Part shown: positions 27,123 to 34,353 of the stretch, piece by piece
Layout of the letters: every line of letters begins with the position of its first letter
Position numbering within the stretch: the first letter of the stretch is position 1
NCBI GenBank assembly: GCA_029565685.1
Contig: JAKQNR010000009.1
Location: 124,001 to 188,000 of the forward strand
DNA from: a bacterium
GTDB lineage: Bacteria; Zhuqueibacterota; Zhuqueibacteria; Residuimicrobiales; Residuimicrobiaceae
DNA length: 64,000 bases
Direction: 5' to 3'
Notes under the pieces: generated by a model
What the model was told of the DNA's origin: nothing
What the model saw: the letters and a program-made list of their open reading frames with translations, nothing else
Database searches by the model: none
Translations under genes and position numbers: made by a program

Positions 27123-28133
27123 CTATTGCGGCGATTGATGGATCAAATGGATCTGTGCATCTCGTTTAAGCGAATCTAAAAATTCTCTGTACTGTTTCTG
27201 TTTTTTCCCCTCTGCCCATTGTCGCTCCAGTTCACCGCGCACCTGGTCAAAGGGACGTGTCTCTTTTTCACGGTGGATCACCAGGACAAAGTGATCCGCC
27301 TTTTCATCCCACACATGTTGAACCACGCCCAGCGGAGCGGTGAAAACCACCTCATCGAGCAACGGCGGCAGATGGCCGCGCGGCACGTTCTGATACAAAC
27401 CGCCGTTTTTTCCGGATTGAGAATCGTCCGAATACTTTCTCGCCAGTTTGGCGAAATCCACAAATAATTTGATCTGGTACTCGAGTTCTTCCAACTGCCT
27501 TTTCCGGCTGGAATCGGATTCCGCCCGGTTGATCACCAGAATATGACGGAAGGCGGCCATCCGTTCCTGCTCATAGAGAGCCCGCAGCGCCTGCTCCTCG
27601 ATCTGCACAGGCTGGTTTTTAATCTGTTCCGCCTGCTTTTTCAGAACCAGATCCTGAGCGAGCCGCAGTTTCAGCTGATGCACCGTGAGGCCGTCCTGCG
27701 CCAGTCGGCGGCGAAAGGCTTGCTTGCCGCCATTCTGCCGCACCAGCCGCAGCAGAATAGTGTCCAACTCGGCCTTGGCGACTTTGATCTGCAGGAGCTG
27801 CGCATGACGCAGCAAAAGTTTCCTTTCCACCACTTTATCGAGTTGCGCCGTAACGGTTTGCAGCAACCTGGCCGAGTCCATGCCGGCCCAGGAGAACAGG
27901 CCTCTACCCAATTCGTTGTGAGCCTCCAGAATAAACGAGTCCACCCGGACGGTAAAAAAGCGGCAGGTCGCTAGCGGCTGGTTCCTCTGTGGATCCAGCG
28001 ATGGCATTTTAACCGCCAAACCTGTCGCAAATCGATACAGGGGACTCTGTTTTGCTAAACCGGATTTGCCGTCGCGGTCGCCACAGGCGGACAGAAGAAA
28101 TAATGTCAGCCCACCGGCAAGGAGCCTTCTCAT
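27123..28133 (-). CDS. parvulin-type peptidyl-prolyl isomerase lipoprotein
   Basis: 336 residues from the ATG at 28133 (GGGGA upstream). The leader MRRLLAGGLTLFLLSAC ends in a lipobox with Cys, so the protein is lipid-anchored in the periplasm. A helical SurA/PrsA-like N-terminal region (about 40-190) precedes a rotamase domain: AFRHILVINRAESDSS, FAKLARKYSDDSQSGKNGG, LLDEVVFTAPLGVV and DHFVLVIHREKETRPF. It probably folds exported proteins. It is upstream of flp on the same strand with a 273-bp gap, so likely a separate transcript. Confidence 0.88.
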   Translation of the reverse strand: MRRLLAGGLTLFLLSACGDRDGKSGLAKQSPLYRFATGLAVKMPSLDPQRNQPLATCRFFTVRVDSFILEAHNELGRGLFSWAGMDSARLLQTVTAQLDKVVERKLLLRHAQLLQIKVAKAELDTILLRLVRQNGGKQAFRRRLAQDGLTVHQLKLRLAQDLVLKKQAEQIKNQPVQIEEQALRALYEQERMAAFRHILVINRAESDSSRKRQLEELEYQIKLFVDFAKLARKYSDDSQSGKNGGLYQNVPRGHLPPLLDEVVFTAPLGVVQHVWDEKADHFVLVIHREKETRPFDQVRGELERQWAEGKKQKQYREFLDSLKRDAQIHLIHQSPQ

Positions 28134-28165
28134 CACTTTATCCCCTAACTAAATAAAAAATAACA

Positions 28166-28181
28166 TAACAAAATTTTGTTA
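28166..28181. promoter_or_regulatory. 16-bp perfect AT-rich palindrome
   Basis: TAACAAAATTTTGTTA is fully symmetric. It lies between the divergently read parvulin and GT39 genes, about 90 bp upstream of the start predicted from the sigma-54 promoter at 28237. That distance suits an enhancer-type activator site, but an AT-rich palindrome can also occur by chance or act on the parvulin promoter. Confidence 0.4.
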
Positions 28182-28236
28182 AAAAACAACCTTTTTTCTC
28201 GTTTAAGCTGGAAACCAGCCCCAATTCCCAGATTTT

Positions 28237-28252
28237 TGGCATTGAATTTGCA
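28237..28252 (+). promoter_or_regulatory. -24/-12 (sigma-54) promoter of the GT39/beta-helix operon
   Basis: TGGCATTGAATTTGCA has the invariant GG and GC at the required 12-bp spacing, plus the flanking T, CA, TT and A of the consensus TGGCA-N6-TTGCA. Transcription would start near 28263, about 42 bases before the ATG at 28305. This is the best sigma-54 match I found in the window. Confidence 0.65.
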
Positions 28253-28304
28253 AAATTAGTCAGTTCATTTAAAAAATTAATCGAATACTCTCAAAAAGGC
28301 TTAT

Positions 28305-30167
28305 ATGCATCGGAATTATTCGCTGATCGTGTTGAGTTTGCTCCTACTTTTGGCTGCCGAGCTGCGAATCTACCATCTCGATTACAAGAGTCTTTCCATC
28401 GATGAGACCATCGGCGCCTATTATGCCAAGGAGCCGGTTCCGCGCATCTTTATCATGACCATCAATGATGTCCATCCGCCGTTGTTTTATCTGGTCCATC
28501 ACGCTTGGATACAAGTTTTTGGAGAAACTGAAAGTGCATTACGGAGCATCTCGATTCTGTTCGCCCTAGTTTCTTTAATTGTTCTCTACAAAGTGACGCA
28601 GCGGCTGTTTTCATCATCGGTAGCTCTTTTTTCTGTACTGCTGCTGGCGATTTCGCCTTGGCATATCTGGGTGAGTCAGAACGCCCGATCAAATTCCATG
28701 CTGCTATTTTTAGTGTTGCTTTCCACCTATTGCTTTATCCGTTTGCTGCAGACGCCGTCGCAACGATGGTTTATTTTCTATGGCATCGTGACTCTGGCAG
28801 CTTTGCTCACTCACTATTTCGCTTTTATGATCTGGACAAGTCAGATCATCTTTGTAGCAGCGACGTCCGCGGCATTGAGAAAGTCCGAGGCCAGGTGGTG
28901 GCAAACCCAATTTGCCATCGGGCTGGGATATTCGATCTGGCTGCCGTTCATGATCAGTCAATTCCTGACCAAAACCAGACCAATGTACAAGACCTTTTCC
29001 ATTCGGTTTATCGAGACTTTGTTCAACTATCTCAATCCCTATGCAGCTGTGGCTTCCACTACGCTGTTTGTAATCGGTGTGGTGATGATGATCGGGCTTA
29101 CCGGGTATGGGTTTTATCGCACCCGCCGGCTCCATTTCAACAACGCCGTCATGAAACCGAAGGATATAGCACAAAATGGAAACTCCTATCTCGCACTGGG
29201 ATTTATTTTGGTTTTTTTTGCCAATATTTTCATGGCTTTTTATTTCGACTTGTCGCGTACGCTGCCCATTTTACTTCATCATCTTTTAATCAATGCGCCC
29301 ACAATTTATGCTAGTTCCGTCAAACCATACCACCTCGAACAATTGCATTCGTTACGAACCAGCTTTCTCCTAGCGGCCTTCCTCAACGCCATCGGGTTGA
29401 TCGGACAGCATATTTTATCCAGACGCAGATTCGCTCGCATCGATCTTTCGGCGGATGCCAGGCAACCCTCCTATTTTCATTTTTTTACAGTCATAATGAT
29501 CGCGCCTCTTCTCTTAGCCGGTCTATTCTCGCTAAAGAGTCCCTATCTGCTCTTGCGCAATATGGTGATCCTTCTTCCCTTCTACACCATGATCCTCGCC
29601 TTTGCCCTGATGCAATTAAAGGTTATCCCGCGAATGGTGATTGCATCATCGATCTGCCTGTTGGCTATGATCTCCTATGCTCATTTTGAGCGGTGGTATT
29701 GCAAGGACGACTGGCGCAGCGTCGCCCAGACGCTCAAGAACAACCTCGGTTCCAATGAGGTGGTGCTGCTGGACCATCTCTTCGCCAAAAAGCCACTCTA
29801 TTATTATGGAATCGAATCCCATCGGCCGCTGCGACGCAGCGAGTTACCCGAGTTTCTCCATGAGCTCAAAGGCGACCTCTGGATCCTGCGTTCTTATCAA
29901 AATGATTGGTGTGTGGTTGATTCCATCCAAAAATACCTGATGCCGGATGGCGAATGGAGCTTTCAAGGCAGCACCAACCCGGATGATCTGTTTCCAATAG
30001 AAGGCCATTTAAAGCTTTATCATTTTCGTTTCAAAACGAATGCGTCGTTTCCGATTCCATCGGTTGTATCTTCGTCGCAAGCTCAATCGTTTTACAGCCC
30101 AACTCATTCAGACGGCAACTCTGCTGCGGCGGTGAGAATAATAACTCCGAAAATCAAAAGAAATTGA
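28305..30167 (+). CDS. GT39-family (ArnT/PMT-like) membrane glycosyltransferase
   Basis: 620 residues with about a dozen membrane helices. The first extracytoplasmic loop has YKSLSIDETIGAYYAKEP, containing the acidic D-E pair of GT-C enzymes, and INDVHPPLFYLVHHAW is the GT39 hallmark. SPWHIWVSQNARSNSMLLFL matches the next conserved helix. Such enzymes transfer sugars from polyprenyl-phosphate donors to lipids or proteins on the periplasmic side. The C-terminal part (about 500-620) is soluble. The next gene, a secreted beta-helix protein, starts 27 bp downstream, so a linked surface function is plausible but unproven. Confidence 0.85.
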   Translation: MHRNYSLIVLSLLLLLAAELRIYHLDYKSLSIDETIGAYYAKEPVPRIFIMTINDVHPPLFYLVHHAWIQVFGETESALRSISILFALVSLIVLYKVTQRLFSSSVALFSVLLLAISPWHIWVSQNARSNSMLLFLVLLSTYCFIRLLQTPSQRWFIFYGIVTLAALLTHYFAFMIWTSQIIFVAATSAALRKSEARWWQTQFAIGLGYSIWLPFMISQFLTKTRPMYKTFSIRFIETLFNYLNPYAAVASTTLFVIGVVMMIGLTGYGFYRTRRLHFNNAVMKPKDIAQNGNSYLALGFILVFFANIFMAFYFDLSRTLPILLHHLLINAPTIYASSVKPYHLEQLHSLRTSFLLAAFLNAIGLIGQHILSRRRFARIDLSADARQPSYFHFFTVIMIAPLLLAGLFSLKSPYLLLRNMVILLPFYTMILAFALMQLKVIPRMVIASSICLLAMISYAHFERWYCKDDWRSVAQTLKNNLGSNEVVLLDHLFAKKPLYYYGIESHRPLRRSELPEFLHELKGDLWILRSYQNDWCVVDSIQKYLMPDGEWSFQGSTNPDDLFPIEGHLKLYHFRFKTNASFPIPSVVSSSQAQSFYSPTHSDGNSAAAVRIITPKIKRN

Positions 30168-30194
30168 CCGGATTAACTATAAACAAGGGTTGAT

Positions 30195-32519
30195 ATGCGA
30201 TATCGTAAAAAAGGCCGCAAGGTAGAATCGGGGTGGATTTTTTTTTATTTTTTATTTATTTCTAACATCTATTCTGTTTCAGCTGGCGTTTTTACGGTGA
30301 CCACCACCAACAACCTCGGTAACGGTTCGCTGATGTGGGCTGTGGAACAGACGCAAACTCGAGCAGGCGCAGACACCATTCTGTTCGCGCTCCAGCCGGA
30401 CGATCCACAATATGACGGCCGCATCTGGAGGATTTTCATCCCTTCCGCCCTGCCCACTTTGACAGACGACGCCACCTTTATCGACGGCTTTTCCCAATCG
30501 CCGGATTCGCTGCTGCACGCCATAGACGTGCGCGGCGACAGTGCGCTCATAACGGCTGAAGGGTGGAGAATCAACTCCAGCTTTAACGTCATCCGCGGGC
30601 TGGCTTTCGGCGGCTTCCCCAAAACATTTCTCGTCATCAGCGGCAGTGCGAGCCACGATAATGTGATCGCCGGCTGCCATATCGGCTGCAGCGCGGATGG
30701 AAGAACCCGGCTGCGCAATGGACTGGCCGGCATCGAATTGGTGCGCGGCAGCCATCACAACCTCATCGGCAGCGAGAACACTGCATTGCGTAACGTCCTC
30801 TCCGGCAACGGCACCTGCGGCATCCGCGTGGAGAACAGCCACAGCAACCTGATCATCGGCAACTATATCGGCACCGACGCCACCGGCCTGGCCGCCTTGC
30901 CCAACGGCGAGGTATTCAAACAGCAGGGCAGCGCCGGCATCATGCTTGCCAGCCAGGCAAGGAACAACCGCATCGGCAACGCCACCCCGATGGGACGCAA
31001 CGTTATCTCCGGCAACAACAATACCGGCTTGCGCATCGAGTGGTCCGGTGCTGAGGGCAACATCGTTCAGGGCAACTATTTCGGCGTCGGCTGCGACGGC
31101 CACACCTGCATCCCCAACGGCCAGGCGGGATTGGCGATCGGCCGCGGCGCCCGCTTCAACCTCATCGGCGGGGACTCTGCTGCCTGCGCCAACATCATCT
31201 CCGGCAATTTCAGCAGCGGTGTGCAGTTCGCCAGGGCATCATCACAGAACCGCTTCAAGGGCAACTATGTCGGCACCAACGCCTCTCTCACCGGAGTTGT
31301 CCCCAACGCCCATAACGGCTTGTATTTCTACGGCACTCAAGAAGAAGGCTATCCCCAGGATAACTTGATCGGGCCGGGAAATGTCATTTGCGGCAATGGC
31401 GTTGAGCCGCCCTTCGACTGGGCGGGGATATCGGTCGATAATAATGGAACTGGCGGCAATCAGTTTTTTGGCAATTATATCGGCCAAGATCCGACCGGCC
31501 GCCTACAGGCCGGACAGCCCTACGGTATCATGGTGCAGCACGGCAGTCACAATAATGTATTTGGACCCGGCAACGTGATCGCTCACTCTCGCTACGACGG
31601 TGTTCTGATTCAGCATGACAGTACGCGGGGCAACCGCTTCACTCAAAATCTGTATCTGTTTAATCAGGGAAAGGCCATCAACCGAAGGGATGGCCAGCAG
31701 GGGCCGGCGGCGCCGGAGCTGACGCTGATGCAAAAAGGCGTGATCGCCGGCCAGGCGACCGGTGGAACCATGGTGGAGATCTATGGCGACAGCAGCGGCC
31801 AAAAACTGACCTATCTGACCACGGTTACTCCCGGTGCAGACGGCCGGTTTACCTGGGCCGGCACGCTGCCGGAGGGCTGGTTCTTGAATGCCCTGGGCAT
31901 GGATGCAGAGGGCAACACCTCCGAGTTCTCGGCCGGAATCAGCACTGGCGTCGAAGCAACCACGCTGACCGCTGAACTGCTCAACGGTCTTTATGTGCGG
32001 CTGACCTGGAAGGATGATGGGAAGGGCAAGCCGCGCGGATACTGGATTCAACGCAAAGGGGCAGGCTTCTATGAGGAGCGCGGCTTTGTCGCTCCGACCG
32101 AAACTTTAAATTCAATGGCATGCTGCAGCTTTCAGGATACCCTGTCTGCGCCAGGCGATTACTGCTATCGGTTAAAAAAACTGGGTGCAGACGGCCTCAT
32201 TTCTTTTTCCCAAGAGACATTGGTCCGAGCCCAGCAGCCGGCGGCGTTTGTGCTGCATCCGCTCTATCCCAATCCCTTCAACGCCACGACGCGGCTGCGT
32301 TTCGATCTGGCCAAGGCGGCGACCGTTTCTGTTCACATCTTAAACCTGACCGGCAAATGCGTGCGCCGCATACCGCTCGGCCGCCTTCACAGCGGCTCAC
32401 ACCACGTCGACTGGGACGGCCGCAACGACCGTGGCGTGAGTGTCGCCAGCGGCGTCTATTTTGTCCAGGTGCGCATGAACGAAATCACAGCCGGACAAAA
32501 AGTACTGTTGCTGCGCTGA
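30195..32519 (+). CDS. secreted parallel beta-helix protein with C-terminal sorting (T9SS-type) domain
   Basis: 774 residues. A basic leader and hydrophobic stretch (WIFFYFLFISNIYSVSA) form the signal peptide. Then comes FTVTTTNNLGNGSLMWAVEQ, the opening typical of large beta-helix surface proteins. Roughly residues 110-490 hold irregular repeats with N-x-I-x-G-N and NVISGN steps (HNLIGS, NLIIGNYIG, NVISGNNNTG). A beta-sandwich region follows, then LYPNPFNATTRLRFDLAKAA and a terminal KVLLLR, the YPNPFN sorting/FlgD-like domain. It is probably exported and anchored at the surface. It shares an operon with the GT39 gene. Confidence 0.88.
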   Translation: MRYRKKGRKVESGWIFFYFLFISNIYSVSAGVFTVTTTNNLGNGSLMWAVEQTQTRAGADTILFALQPDDPQYDGRIWRIFIPSALPTLTDDATFIDGFSQSPDSLLHAIDVRGDSALITAEGWRINSSFNVIRGLAFGGFPKTFLVISGSASHDNVIAGCHIGCSADGRTRLRNGLAGIELVRGSHHNLIGSENTALRNVLSGNGTCGIRVENSHSNLIIGNYIGTDATGLAALPNGEVFKQQGSAGIMLASQARNNRIGNATPMGRNVISGNNNTGLRIEWSGAEGNIVQGNYFGVGCDGHTCIPNGQAGLAIGRGARFNLIGGDSAACANIISGNFSSGVQFARASSQNRFKGNYVGTNASLTGVVPNAHNGLYFYGTQEEGYPQDNLIGPGNVICGNGVEPPFDWAGISVDNNGTGGNQFFGNYIGQDPTGRLQAGQPYGIMVQHGSHNNVFGPGNVIAHSRYDGVLIQHDSTRGNRFTQNLYLFNQGKAINRRDGQQGPAAPELTLMQKGVIAGQATGGTMVEIYGDSSGQKLTYLTTVTPGADGRFTWAGTLPEGWFLNALGMDAEGNTSEFSAGISTGVEATTLTAELLNGLYVRLTWKDDGKGKPRGYWIQRKGAGFYEERGFVAPTETLNSMACCSFQDTLSAPGDYCYRLKKLGADGLISFSQETLVRAQQPAAFVLHPLYPNPFNATTRLRFDLAKAATVSVHILNLTGKCVRRIPLGRLHSGSHHVDWDGRNDRGVSVASGVYFVQVRMNEITAGQKVLLLR

Positions 32520-32559
32520 CCGCCACTCCTTGGGCCCACAGCGACGGTCACCTTTGCAA

Positions 32560-33108
32560 CTAGGGTTTGTTGCCGGAGGATCTCAGAGAATCCAGTTTGG
32601 AGATGTTGAACTTTTCACCCAGCCTGTTCATCGCTTTGAGATCGATGGCGCCGACGATGTTGATGAAAGCTGCTTCCTTCTGGTCCACAGATAGCAGCGC
32701 CAGGCCGACCACCTGTTCTTTGTCTTTTTTTAAATACACGGTGGTGAGTTCTTTGCCCTCCCTCACTTTGACGAACCGCTCCCAGTGGTCTTTGATCAAC
32801 CCGGCGTCGGCGGATTGAATCCGCTCGTTCAGGGCAGCCACTTCATCGGGCTTGACGTCAAAGCTGTAGATCTTGATCAGCTTGATCACTCTAAGCATTC
32901 GCGAAAGTTCTGCATCCTCCTGAGCGGCAGCGCCAGCCACCAGGGAAAGCAGGGGATTGGATATCTCCACCTCGGTGGTCAGTTCTTTGTTCTTGTGCAG
33001 GAATTGGCTCAAATCGACATAGCCGGGCAGCTGGGTGACATCTTCCTCCTGCATGGCATTGCAGGTCCAAGCCGACAGCAGAATCAAAAAAACCAGCGAT
33101 CGTTTCAT
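32560..33108 (-). CDS. DUF4252-family secreted protein
   Basis: 182 residues with signal peptide MKRSLVFLILLSAWTCNAMQ; the Cys could be a lipidation site. The body shows the DUF4252 pattern: LPGYVDLSQFLHKNKELTTE, VEISNPLLSLVAGAA, RVIKLIKIYSFDV and GLALLSVDQKEAAFINIVGA. The family has no known activity. It is often found beside ECF sigma factors in Bacteroidetes-like genomes, and here it is the third gene of a sigma, anti-sigma, DUF4252 transcript (1 bp gap), so it is a likely output or sensor of that system. Confidence 0.85.
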   Translation of the reverse strand: MKRSLVFLILLSAWTCNAMQEEDVTQLPGYVDLSQFLHKNKELTTEVEISNPLLSLVAGAAAQEDAELSRMLRVIKLIKIYSFDVKPDEVAALNERIQSADAGLIKDHWERFVKVREGKELTTVYLKKDKEQVVGLALLSVDQKEAAFINIVGAIDLKAMNRLGEKFNISKLDSLRSSGNKP

Positions 33109-33109
33109 T

Positions 33110-33634
33110 CTATTCTCCGGTGGTAAAAGGTTTTAAGGCCAGAGCCAGACTGCGATGGACCGAACGGTTGAGCGAAACGGATGGTTTCCGCCGGTCGATG
33201 ATGGACCGGGTGTCGGCCATCGCCTTGCCCCAGATGCCCATCGCCATCTCCACCTGAATTCTGGCGTGAGCGATCTCTTCCGCCGAGTAAACGGTCGGCG
33301 CAGGCCTGCCGGCAAAACGGAACAGCGCCAGGCTCGCCAGAACGACGGCCAGAACGGCCGTGACCCATGCACGGACCGTGCCGCGCCGTCCCATCGGCAG
33401 CGCCAGAGTCTTGTCGCGCACCTGCGCCAGCAGCGCTTGTGGCGCGTGCTCGTGGGGCAAAGAGGCCAATCCCTTGGCAAGGGACCGTAAGTCTTCATAC
33501 TCTGCCTGACAGTGCGGGCATCGATGCGTATGCTTGGCTAGCCTGCGCCGGCGGCTCATGGAAAGCTCGCCAAAGGCCCTTTGCACCAGCTCATTCGACA
33601 AACCGTCGCAGGATTCTTTACGCTTTTCTGACAT
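33110..33634 (-). CDS. anti-sigma factor with zinc-finger N-terminus
   Basis: 174 residues from the ATG at 33634, with GGTGAG 7 bp upstream; a GTG at 33646 is possible. The N-terminal cytoplasmic domain has LAKHTHRCPHCQAEYEDL, the H-x3-C-x2-C zinc site of ZAS anti-sigma factors. One membrane helix (AWVTAVLAVVLASLALFRF) and a roughly 70-residue periplasmic tail follow. It should hold the adjacent ECF sigma factor at the membrane until a signal arrives. Its start lies inside the last 17 bp of the sigma gene. Confidence 0.85.
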   Translation of the reverse strand: MSEKRKESCDGLSNELVQRAFGELSMSRRRRLAKHTHRCPHCQAEYEDLRSLAKGLASLPHEHAPQALLAQVRDKTLALPMGRRGTVRAWVTAVLAVVLASLALFRFAGRPAPTVYSAEEIAHARIQVEMAMGIWGKAMADTRSIIDRRKPSVSLNRSVHRSLALALKPFTTGE

Positions 33635-34157
33635 GTTCCATCTCACCCCGATATTGTTGGCAAATGATTTTTCTCAGCGCCTGCCGGCCGCGCAGGATAT
33701 AGACTTTGACCGAGTTGAGCGGAAGTTGCAATATAGCGCTGATCTGATTGTAGGACAGATCTTGTACATCGCGTAAAATAACGGCGCTGCGCTGCAATTC
33801 CGGCAGACGAAGCAAGGCCGCGCTGACCTGTTCTTGCATCAGGCGGCGATGTGCGATTTCCAGCGGATCATGCGCCGGGTTATGCATGGGTTCATTAAGC
33901 GCCACGACGTTCTCGTCGAACAATGCGACGTGATGTTTACGCGTCCGGATGATATCCACGCAAAGATTACGGGTGACCCGCATGATCCATGGCCCTGCTG
34001 CATCCCACTGCAGTTCATCCAGATGACGCCAGACGCGCAGCAGAACCTCCTGGCAAGCGTCCTGCGCATCCGCCCGGTTGCCCAGAAAATATAGGGCATA
34101 GGTGAAAATCCTTCGCTCATGGACCTGCAGCAGAATTTTAAAGCGCAGCGCTTTCAT
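33618..34157 (-). CDS. ECF-family RNA polymerase sigma factor
   Basis: 179 residues with the two ECF domains. Region 2 has YALYFLGNRADAQDACQEVL and WIMRVTRNLCVDIIRTRK. Region 4 has LRLPELQRSAVILRDVQDLS followed by YNQISAILQLPLNSVKVYIL. It directs RNA polymerase to a small regulon, probably including its own promoter, since an AAC-N16-CGT element lies 40-61 bp upstream. It overlaps the anti-sigma gene by 17 bp. Confidence 0.95.
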   Translation of the reverse strand: MKALRFKILLQVHERRIFTYALYFLGNRADAQDACQEVLLRVWRHLDELQWDAAGPWIMRVTRNLCVDIIRTRKHHVALFDENVVALNEPMHNPAHDPLEIAHRRLMQEQVSAALLRLPELQRSAVILRDVQDLSYNQISAILQLPLNSVKVYILRGRQALRKIICQQYRGEMEHVRKA

Positions 34158-34196
34158 GCTCGACTTTGATCAGGGGCGCGGTCATTTATTGATAGA

Positions 34197-34218
34197 ACGA
34201 ATGATCGCGGCAAAAGTT
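34197..34218 (-). promoter_or_regulatory. predicted ECF-type autoregulatory promoter
   Basis: On the minus strand GTAACTTTT (AAC at 34218-34216) is followed after 16 bp by CGTTCTA (CGT at 34199-34197). AAC in the -35 and CGT in the -10, 16-17 bp apart, is the usual ECF arrangement. The start would fall near 34188, about 31 bases before the sigma gene ATG. Confidence 0.5.
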
Positions 34219-34290
34219 ACAGGCGGAACTCCCGAGACTCCCAGCGGGTTCAAAATCCTGCGGCCGCTCTTCGGCAGGGGGATTTTTCCC

Positions 34291-34319
34291 TTGTGATTCA
34301 GGAAAAAATCTGATAAATT
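34291..34319 (+). promoter_or_regulatory. possible sigma-70 promoter of the TPR-glycosyltransferase operon
   Basis: TTGTGA (34291-34296), a 17-bp spacer and TAAATT (34314-34319), the latter preceded by TGA (extended -10 like). The predicted leader is about 28 bases. The -35 match is moderate. Confidence 0.35.
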
Positions 34320-34353
34320 TAATTTTCACCTAATATAAAGCGCATTTGTTCGT

